This document shows, one piece after another, positions 1-6,529 of a stretch of DNA of 19,227 nt (its first letter is position 1; each line of letters opens with the position of its first letter). The DNA comes from Flavobacteriales bacterium. GTDB lineage: Bacteria > Bacteroidota > Bacteroidia > Flavobacteriales_F > PHOS-HE28. Below the pieces are notes generated by a model, which was given only the letters and a program-made list of their open reading frames with translations, did no database searches and was not told where the DNA came from. The position numbers and the translations under genes were made by a program. Where the stretch lies: the NCBI GenBank assembly GCA_020635655.1, contig JACJZI010000023.1:1-19227 (forward strand), in the 5' to 3' direction.

Positions 1-431
1 TGGACACCGTGCGCTTCGCCCCGGCGGACTACCGCACCACGGGATGGCGTGAACGGGAACTGGATACGACCACCCCACGGGATACCGTGTACGGCTGGGA
101 CCGATACGGGAACGCAGTGTACCAGTCACCGAAGCATCCCACTCCGCAGGATACCCTACGCTTCCGGTTCTGGTGGCTGGGCGGACCGGAGCACGTCCGC
201 ATCTCGCACAGCGTGGTGCCGGACTTCGAGGGGGGCAACACACTGGAGTTCGTGGTGACGTGCACGCCGGTACTTGTGCTGGACGCGGGCTACCAGGCAC
301 GGGAAGTCACGGTGGTGGTGCCACCCCTGCCAGGGGGGACCTATCTGCTGGATGTCCATTACCTGGAGGAACCCGACGTTCCGGCTCCACGCTTTCCTGC
401 GCTGCACGGGCAGTGGCTCCGGGTGCGGTGA
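1..431 (+). CDS. C-terminal part of an unrecognised protein (5' end outside window)
   Basis: The reading frame is open from the first bases of the window and ends at TGA 429-431, so at least 142 residues of a longer protein are present. A GTG at position 9 is possible as a start but unlikely, because the frame is open upstream of it and no signal peptide follows. The visible part is rich in aromatic residues and beta-branched residues (for example RFRFWWLGG and LEFVVTCTPVLVLDAGY), which suggests a beta-sandwich-like fold. There is no T9SS sorting domain at the end: it finishes HGQWLRVR. I do not recognise a family. It is followed by a 139-base gap before the next start, so it is probably a separate transcription unit. 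Confidence 0.6.
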   Translation, partial: DTVRFAPADYRTTGWRERELDTTTPRDTVYGWDRYGNAVYQSPKHPTPQDTLRFRFWWLGGPEHVRISHSVVPDFEGGNTLEFVVTCTPVLVLDAGYQAREVTVVVPPLPGGTYLLDVHYLEEPDVPAPRFPALHGQWLRVR

Positions 432-549
432 GGGGCGTGGCAGGATGACAATGGCCTGAGTCCCCTTGGCGCGTTCGATGGGCTGGGGATCTATCGTTCA
501 GTGCCAGTTGATCCGGGTTCGGAAGCAACCAAACGAGCCGGGGACTGTC

Positions 550-557
550 TACCTTTC
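550..557 (+). promoter_or_regulatory. Putative Bacteroidota -7 element (TACCTTTC)
   Basis: TACCTTTC lies 21 bases before the ATG at 571 and differs from the Bacteroidota consensus TAnnTTTG at the last base only. No convincing -33 TTG element is visible at the expected distance. Its position supports 571 rather than the upstream ATG at 466 as the true start. Confidence 0.35.
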
Positions 558-570
558 AGACCTACAGGCC

Positions 571-3500
571 ATGAGAACGACCGCCCTATTGATCATTGGT
601 TTCCAGGCCTTGGGGTCGTGGGCCCAGTTCGACACACCCGTCACCGTGTTCTACTCGGACGTGGACTACCCCTACAAGCTTTCCACGGGGGATGCCGACG
701 GTGACGGGGATACCGACATCCTGCTGGGGCAGAACAGCAACGTTTATCTCTTCCTGAACGACGGGACCGGCCAATTCGGGCCCCGGATCACGATCGGAGG
801 CACTAGTCCGAATGGCGATCGTGTGCTGCAAGTGGCCGATGTGGACGGCGATGGGCTCCCGGACATCGTGGCCGGCTCTTCCTGGTACCCGGGCCTCGGC
901 GGCGGGTCTTTCGGGGCAGGCCTGCCCACCGGTGCCGGGGGCTGGGACCTGCTGGCCGACGTGGATGGCGATGGCGACCCGGACCTGCTTACGCGCGCCG
1001 GCAACAACCTGGAGCTTCGGATCAACGACGGGGCCGGCAATTTCTCGACCGGACAGTCCATCGGTCCATCCGGGACGTCCTTTAACTCGGCCTACGCGCA
1101 TTTCAAGGACGTGAACGGCGATGCCCTGCCCGACCTGGTGATCGGTGGGACCTGTGCGCAGATCGGTTGGTACGCCAATCTGGGCGGAGGGGCGTACGGG
1201 CCGGTGAACCCCATTCCGGAGTTGATCAACAGCGGAGTGACCCACTGTGGCGATGTGGACGGTGATGGTGACAACGACATCCTGTTCACCAAGTTCGGCT
1301 CCGGCACGATCTGGCTGGCCAATGATGGCTTGGGAAGCTTCTCCGCCGCAGATACGCTCACGCCCGGCTCCACCGGCGATGTGGCCTTCGATGTGGATGG
1401 CGATGGCGACCTGGACCTGGCGGTCAATACCGGAACCACATGCCAGGTGCGCTGGTGGTGGAACACGGGCAATGGGTATGGGTGGGACAATGTGAGCCTG
1501 GAGGACCTCAGTGCCTATTCCCTGCAAGGGACCCGGTATGCCCTGGGCGACATGGACGGCGATGGCGAGGTGGACCTGGTGGCCGCCAACGGAAAGGGCG
1601 TGCTGATGTGGTACCCGAACCTGGGCGGCAGCTGGGGGGCACGGCGCAACGTGGGGGCCATTCTCGGCGGCGGTAACGACCTCAGCGTGGCCGACATCGA
1701 TCAGGACGGTGACCCGGACCTGGTCGCTTCCGCCTTCTATGGGAAGCACATCACTTGGTACGCCAACAATGGCGATGGCACCTTCGGGGGGCAGCAGGTG
1801 GTGGCAACGGGCCTGGATAGCATCTCCCAGGCGCATGCCACCGACCTGGATGGCGATGGCTATCCGGAGGTGCTCACCGACAAGCCCGACCGGGCCATCC
1901 TGTGGAACATCGGTGGGGGAGCGGGCTGGATGGCCGACACCCTGCCCGGGCAGGGCATCTCCCGGTTCGAGGCCGACCTGGACGGTGACCTGGACCCCGA
2001 CCTGGTGGGGCTGGGCGCCTGGTACGAGAACGATGGTGCGGGCAATTTCACCGCCCATGCGGAACCCCTGCTCGTGAGTGGCGAGGTGGATGTGGCGGAC
2101 ATGAACGGCGATGGTGTCGTGGACATCGTGATCGGTCTGGGGGCCGGTTGGTTGGTGCTGTTGAACGACGGCAACATGGGCCTGACCGCGTTGAACGGCA
2201 CCGACTATATGCGCCATTACGATCTGGGCGATGTGGATGGCGATGGGGACCTGGACGCCTATGCGCTGAGTACGCAGAACAAAGTGTACCGCCTGTTGAA
2301 CGACGGCTCGGGCCAGCTGAGCGGAAGCCTGGTGGTGGACCTGGGCACGAGCGGAGTCGCCCGCCACATGATGGTCGAGGACATCAACGGCGACGGCCAT
2401 GCCGATGCGGTATGGGCCATGAGCCTGGGCTACACCCACACCACGTATTACAACCTGAACCTGGGCAACGGGGACCTCGGACCCACGGGCATCGTGGCAC
2501 CGAACAACGGCGGCGCGAGCGACCTGATCCTGGCCGACCTGAACGCGGACGTGGTACCCGACCTGGTGTCCTTGGCGCACGATAAGATCAGCTGGCAGCA
2601 GAACCACTTCTATGATGCCTTCCGCCTGCGCGGCACGGTGTTCCTGGACTTCGATGTGGATGCCACCCTGGACAGCCTGGAGCACCGGGTGCCGTTCCGG
2701 CTGGTGCATACCGATGAGAACCAGGTGCTGGTCTGGACCAACAGTGCCGGGGAGTACGACCTGCCGGCGGATACGGGAACCTGGCACGTATGGCATACGC
2801 CCAGCCCGAGCTACCAGGTGACGAACGACCCGGACACGCTGCAGGCCACGCTGACCCCGCAGGATCCCATCGCCAGCGGGCTGGACATCGGTCTGGCACC
2901 CGCCACCACCGATACGGTGCCGCGCTTCTGGATGACCCTCCTTGGGCCCATGCGCTGCAACACCACGGTGGGGGTGCAGCTGAACCTGAAGAACGAGGGC
3001 ACGGCCGTCCTTGGCGATGTGCTGGTGACCTTCGAACTGCTCGGCGATCTGCAACTGAGCTCGGTCCATCCGACGCCTGATTCCATCGTGGGTTCGCAGC
3101 TGTTCTGGCACGTGGACAGCCTGGGCTGGTTCCAGGATGAGGTGTTCACCGTCTGGGTGGACGTGGGAGCCGTCGGAACGATCGCCGGGCTGCAGGCCAC
3201 CGTGTCCAGCCCGGACCTTTGGGAACCGCTGGTGAGCACCTTCGGGCCGAACGTGGTCTCGTGTGCCTTCGATCCCAACGACAAGCTCGTGACCCCGCAG
3301 GGCTATGGCAGCGCAGGCGCCGTACCCGTGGACCTGCCCTGGCTGGACTACACCATCCGCTTCCAGAATACCGGCAACGACACGGCCTTCACCGTGACTT
3401 TGCTGGATACCCTGGACATGGACCTGGACCCGGTGACCATGGAGGTGCTGGCCGCGTCGCACGCGCTCACGCAGATCCAGGTGGATACCGACCGAGTGGC

Positions 3501-4176
3501 CCTGTTCCGCTTCCAACGCATCCTGCTGCCGGACAGCGGCACCAACGAGGCCGCCAGCCATGGCTTCGTGCGCTACCGGATCAAACCCGTGGCAGGTTCC
3601 CCTCACGGCACGGAGATCACCAACAGCGCGGGCATCGTGTTCGACTGGAACGAGGCGATCATCACCAACACGGTGCTGAACACCTTGGTGGATTGCGACC
3701 TGTTCGCCGCCACGCTCCTGGACCTGGGGGCCAACTTGTTGGAAGCCAATGCGGGTGACGCCTACCAATGGTTCCTGAACGGCGACACCGTGCCCGGGGC
3801 CACGGGGCGGCAGTTCACGGCCTTGGTGTCCGGCAGCTACACCGTGCAGGTCACGAGCACCTTCGGGTGCGTGTCGCTTTCCGACCCATACCTCGTGATC
3901 AGCACCGGCGTGTCGGTCCCCTCGGCCTTCGGCGCCCGCATCCATCCCAATCCGGTGGGAGACCAGCTATCCCTGACCACCAAGCAGGGGCTGGGGCCCA
4001 ATGCGGAAATGGAACTGTTCGATGCACAAGGCCGGATGGTGCGGCGCTCACGGATCGGCACGCTCGCGGCTGGTGCACCGGTGCTGGTGGACGTCTCGGA
4101 CCTGGCGCGTGGCCACTATTCCCTGCAGTTGCGGGACGATGGGCAGGTGGAGGTGCTGCGCTGGGCCAAGGAGTGA
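571..4176 (+). CDS. FG-GAP/VCBS repeat protein with T9SS type A sorting domain
   Basis: This 1201-residue protein is predicted to be exported by Sec and then by the type IX system to the cell surface or medium. I chose ATG 571 because it opens a clear signal peptide (MRTTALLIIGFQALGSWAQ); the in-frame ATG at 466 would add 35 residues of non-signal sequence. Residues about 40-670 hold 14 FG-GAP/VCBS-type units, each with an acidic loop such as ADVDGDGDPDLL that resembles calcium-binding loops. About 687-777 resemble an SdrD-B/CNA-B-like domain (RGTVFLDFDVDATLD). About 788-890 look DUF11-like, and about 900-1042 carry the DPNDK-led module known in Bacteroidota as DUF7619. An Ig-like stretch (about 1047-1110, YQWFLNG) and the sorting domain (from IHPNPVGDQLSL to WAKE) follow. 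No catalytic motif is seen; adhesion or polymer binding is only inference. A strong hairpin lies downstream. Confidence 0.9.
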   Translation: MRTTALLIIGFQALGSWAQFDTPVTVFYSDVDYPYKLSTGDADGDGDTDILLGQNSNVYLFLNDGTGQFGPRITIGGTSPNGDRVLQVADVDGDGLPDIVAGSSWYPGLGGGSFGAGLPTGAGGWDLLADVDGDGDPDLLTRAGNNLELRINDGAGNFSTGQSIGPSGTSFNSAYAHFKDVNGDALPDLVIGGTCAQIGWYANLGGGAYGPVNPIPELINSGVTHCGDVDGDGDNDILFTKFGSGTIWLANDGLGSFSAADTLTPGSTGDVAFDVDGDGDLDLAVNTGTTCQVRWWWNTGNGYGWDNVSLEDLSAYSLQGTRYALGDMDGDGEVDLVAANGKGVLMWYPNLGGSWGARRNVGAILGGGNDLSVADIDQDGDPDLVASAFYGKHITWYANNGDGTFGGQQVVATGLDSISQAHATDLDGDGYPEVLTDKPDRAILWNIGGGAGWMADTLPGQGISRFEADLDGDLDPDLVGLGAWYENDGAGNFTAHAEPLLVSGEVDVADMNGDGVVDIVIGLGAGWLVLLNDGNMGLTALNGTDYMRHYDLGDVDGDGDLDAYALSTQNKVYRLLNDGSGQLSGSLVVDLGTSGVARHMMVEDINGDGHADAVWAMSLGYTHTTYYNLNLGNGDLGPTGIVAPNNGGASDLILADLNADVVPDLVSLAHDKISWQQNHFYDAFRLRGTVFLDFDVDATLDSLEHRVPFRLVHTDENQVLVWTNSAGEYDLPADTGTWHVWHTPSPSYQVTNDPDTLQATLTPQDPIASGLDIGLAPATTDTVPRFWMTLLGPMRCNTTVGVQLNLKNEGTAVLGDVLVTFELLGDLQLSSVHPTPDSIVGSQLFWHVDSLGWFQDEVFTVWVDVGAVGTIAGLQATVSSPDLWEPLVSTFGPNVVSCAFDPNDKLVTPQGYGSAGAVPVDLPWLDYTIRFQNTGNDTAFTVTLLDTLDMDLDPVTMEVLAASHALTQIQVDTDRVALFRFQRILLPDSGTNEAASHGFVRYRIKPVAGSPHGTEITNSAGIVFDWNEAIITNTVLNTLVDCDLFAATLLDLGANLLEANAGDAYQWFLNGDTVPGATGRQFTALVSGSYTVQVTSTFGCVSLSDPYLVISTGVSVPSAFGARIHPNPVGDQLSLTTKQGLGPNAEMELFDAQGRMVRRSRIGTLAAGAPVLVDVSDLARGHYSLQLRDDGQVEVLRWAKE

Positions 4177-4229
4177 GGGTGGCCGCGTTGCGGATCCCGT
4201 GCGCCACTGCGGTCGAACAGCTTCCTGAT

Positions 4230-4263
4230 GACAAAGCCCCGGGGTGGTTCCCGGGGCTTTGTC
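4230..4263 (+). terminator. Strong hairpin terminator after the FG-GAP gene
   Basis: A perfect 14-bp inverted repeat (GACAAAGCCCCGGG / CCCGGGGCTTTGTC) encloses a 6-base loop, 53 bases after the stop at 4176. The T-run after the stem is weak (GTCGTTGAAAA), so the element could work in either direction. An almost identical copy follows the next gene at 6030-6063. The rest of the gap up to 4367 also holds a weak 5-bp hairpin (4292-4308) followed by TTGTTTT. Confidence 0.8.
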
Positions 4264-4367
4264 GTTGAAAACCTTTGGCTCCGGAACGTACGGATCACGC
4301 TCCGATCCTTGTTTTCGGTTGGTGGTGGTTCTTGATGACCAGTGTACGGGCTTAAATTCCGGGTTGA

Positions 4368-5945
4368 ATGAGTCGTTTATCGAGTTTCGCTAGCGCCTTT
4401 CTGCTGCTCACCGCCTTGCCGGCCATCGGGCAATGGAGCGCGTTGGACCCCACCTTCGGGCAGAACGGCTACGTACACCTGAACACGTCCGGCCAGTCGC
4501 ACGGTTCAAGTGGTGTAGTGCTGCCGGACGACCGGGTCGTGGTGGCCGGCAGCTTGATCATCAACAACGACTTCTGGGCCGCGGTCGCACGTTTCCTGCC
4601 GGATGGGAGCCCGGATCCCACGTTCGGTGCCGGGGGTGTGGATTCGGTGGATGTGGGTGGTACGATGGGCTATGTGGTGGACATGGCGCGGCAACCCGAT
4701 GGCAGGTTGCTGCTGCTCAGCAGCTCCAGTACTTCCTACCTGGTGCTCCGAATTCTGCCTGATGGCGGCATTGACCAGAGTTTCGGCAGCAACGGGGTCT
4801 CGGTCTTTCCCGGTGGCATGGGCTACGTCCCTGTGGCAGTGGCCCTTCAGGCTGATGGAAAGGTGCTGGTGACCGGGCGCTACAATTCCAATTCCACGTC
4901 GGGCAGCCGGACGTTGCTGTACCGCCTCAACGCCGACGGTAGCCTGGATACCGGCTTCGGTATCAACGGTTCCGTGCAACAGGACATCGGTACCCTGGGC
5001 AGGGAGTATCCGGCGGATGTGCTGGTGCTTCCGGATGGTGATCTACTGATGGCAGGCAATGTGGCCTATGGCACTTTCGGCGCGACCCAGTTCCCGTATT
5101 TCTTTGCGCGCTATACACCCGATGGCACGCTGGACAACACTTTTGGTACGGGAGGGCTGTTGCTGGATTCCCTGGGTACGGACCTTTACCTCATCATGAC
5201 GGAGCTCATCGGGCAGACCAACGGTGGCTGGGTAGCCGCAGGTGGCGTTGCGGAAGGCGACTCCACACGTTGCGCTGTGGCCCGCTTCCTGCCGAATGGC
5301 ATGCTGGATCCTGCTTTTGCTTCCGATGGTGTCCGGACCCTGGTGCAACCCGGAAGGCAGTTCCAGGGCGTGAGCATTGCCCAGCGAAGCGATGGCAGCA
5401 TCCTATTCGGAGGGTGGGCCGAGAACGTGATGGGTGTGGACTACGTTGAATTCGTCGGGCACCTGGAAGCCAATGGCACCATCGACACCGCCTATGGCGG
5501 GCCCACCGGTATGCAGGTGTTGGATCCTGCTGCGTTCGACAACCACCTGCGCTACGGCATCACTGGCGTGTTGGCCCAGTCCACGGACAAGCTGGTGGGC
5601 ATCTCGGACATCGAGTATGGTGGCACCACCGGCAGGCAACTCACCGTGTTCCGCGTGGAGCAATTGGCCACCGGTGTCCAGGAAAGAGAAACGCTCGCCG
5701 GGCTTGAGGTATGGCCGGTCCCAGTGCATGATGTGCTCTTTCTTCGCTGTCCCTCAGCGCTTGGCCCGGATGCCCGGCTTCAGGTGCTGGACGTGCAAGG
5801 CCGTCTGGTGTACGGCGAACGCATCGGACCGATGCCTACAGGTGGCACGGTACAGCTCAACGTTGACGACCTGGCTCCCGGCACCTACCTGCTGCGTGTG
5901 GAGGATGCCAGGCAGGCGGTGTTGTTGCAGTGGGTGAAGGAGTGA
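4368..5945 (+). CDS. Delta-60 repeat protein with T9SS type A sorting domain
   Basis: This is a 525-residue predicted secreted protein. ATG 4368 starts a signal peptide ending near ALPAIGQW. Seven delta-60 repeat units follow, marked by D-x-x-F-G-x-x-G motifs at about residues 27 (DPTFGQNGYV), 82 (DPTFGAGGV), 136 (DQSFGSNGV), 194 (DTGFGINGS), 255 (DNTFGTGGL), 314 (DPAFASDGV) and a degenerate one at 373 (DTAYGGPTG). The 54-61 residue spacing and the number seven fit a single seven-bladed beta-propeller, which is inference. Each unit also has a PDG or ADG turn and a VVVAG-like strand. The T9SS sorting domain runs from about 446 (LEVWPVPVHDVLFL) to the end (LLQWVKE) and closely resembles that of the preceding gene. 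No enzymatic residues are apparent. The upstream terminator implies its own promoter, but I could not place one with confidence. Confidence 0.9.
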   Translation: MSRLSSFASAFLLLTALPAIGQWSALDPTFGQNGYVHLNTSGQSHGSSGVVLPDDRVVVAGSLIINNDFWAAVARFLPDGSPDPTFGAGGVDSVDVGGTMGYVVDMARQPDGRLLLLSSSSTSYLVLRILPDGGIDQSFGSNGVSVFPGGMGYVPVAVALQADGKVLVTGRYNSNSTSGSRTLLYRLNADGSLDTGFGINGSVQQDIGTLGREYPADVLVLPDGDLLMAGNVAYGTFGATQFPYFFARYTPDGTLDNTFGTGGLLLDSLGTDLYLIMTELIGQTNGGWVAAGGVAEGDSTRCAVARFLPNGMLDPAFASDGVRTLVQPGRQFQGVSIAQRSDGSILFGGWAENVMGVDYVEFVGHLEANGTIDTAYGGPTGMQVLDPAAFDNHLRYGITGVLAQSTDKLVGISDIEYGGTTGRQLTVFRVEQLATGVQERETLAGLEVWPVPVHDVLFLRCPSALGPDARLQVLDVQGRLVYGERIGPMPTGGTVQLNVDDLAPGTYLLRVEDARQAVLLQWVKE

Positions 5946-5957
5946 TGTCCGCATGAA

Positions 5958-5999
5958 CCTTCATCTCTGGACAGGTCGCATCGCGGCTCCGGGTGACAC
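5958..5999. repeat. Possible dispersed intergenic repeat
   Basis: The segment between the delta-60 gene and its terminator reads, on the minus strand, GTGTCACCCGGAGCCGCGAT followed by GCGACCTGTCCAG and AGATGAAGG. In frame this gives CHPEPRCDLSRDEG, which recalls the CHPE-type translations of abundant dispersed intergenic repeats in many genomes. Only one copy is in the window, so repetition cannot be shown here. Confidence 0.25.
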
Positions 6000-6029
6000 A
6001 CCACATACCGCGAGCGGCTGGTTCCTGAT

Positions 6030-6063
6030 GACAGAGCCCCGGGGTCGTTCCCGGGGCTTTGTC
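6030..6063 (+). terminator. Hairpin terminator after the delta-60 gene, near copy of 4230-4263
   Basis: Arms GACAGAGCCCCGGG and CCCGGGGCTTTGTC pair along all 14 positions, with one G-U wobble in RNA, around a 6-base loop. It begins 85 bases after the stop at 5945. The surrounding bases TTCCTGATGACA and GTCGTT are shared with the copy at 4230-4263. The cyclase fragment begins only 17 bases after the stem. Confidence 0.8.
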
Positions 6064-6080
6064 GTTCATTTCCCACAATG

Positions 6081-6346
6081 ATCCGCATCGGCATCCACAC
6101 CGGTCCGGTGGTGGCGGGCATCGTGGGGGTGAAGAAGTTCAGCTACGACATCTGGGGCGACACGGTGAACACCGCCAGCCGCATGGAGAGCAGCGGGGAG
6201 GTGGGCCAGGTGAACCTTAGTGGAACGACCCATGCCTTGGTGAAGGACCAGCCCAGGCTCTCCTTCACCCCACGCGGCAGGGTGCAGGCGAAAGGCAAGG
6301 GGAGCTGGAGATGTGGGTCGTGCGCCGAAGTGCGGAACGCGCGTAG
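6081..6346 (+). pseudogene. 3' fragment of a class III adenylate cyclase gene, frameshifted
   Basis: This stretch duplicates the 3' end of the intact cyclase gene (8315-8572). By eye, 6081-6302 differ from 8315-8536 at about eight positions. The encoded piece starts IRIGIHTGPVVAGIVG and includes the adenine-recognition Asp and the Asn and Arg of YDIWGDTVNTASRME. It lacks both metal-binding aspartates, the membrane segment and the TPR region, so it cannot be an active cyclase alone. A run of five G in the intact copy (8533-8537) is four here (6299-6302). Restoring the base gives the ending GELEMWVVRRSAERA and a stop at 6344-6346. Without it the frame runs into unrelated sequence to 6575. Positions 6347-6529 hold nothing I can recognise. 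Most differences after 6097 are synonymous, which suggests the piece came from a once-functional paralogue. Confidence 0.75.
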
Positions 6347-6529
6347 GATGACTTTGCGGATCGGGACGTCGAGGTCGGGTAGGTGGGTCGTGTTCGGCTT
6401 GGGCCGCTGGACGTCCAGTTCCGCCTTCTTCGACCGCCAGCGCTGCATGGATGGCGGTGACCGGAGCCTTCGAGGCGTCTCCTGGTCCGGTCCCTTGTCC
6501 ACGATGCCCGACTTGCAGAACTTGCGGAC

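Noticed and set aside
466..570. Upstream in-frame ATG extension of the FG-GAP gene
   Set aside because: The extra 35 residues would bury the signal peptide, and a -7-like element lies between the two start codons.
586..3945. Open antisense frame of 1119 codons opposite the FG-GAP protein gene
   Set aside because: It mirrors a strongly coding, GC-rich repeat gene that rarely uses TTA, CTA or TCA codons, so stops are missing on the other strand. The translation has repetitive HV/IH-rich composition without a signal peptide or domain.
4332..4360. Possible promoter TTG ... TAAATTCC before the delta-60 gene
   Set aside because: Two mismatches to the -7 consensus and no agreement with the TACCTTG-type boxes elsewhere in the window.
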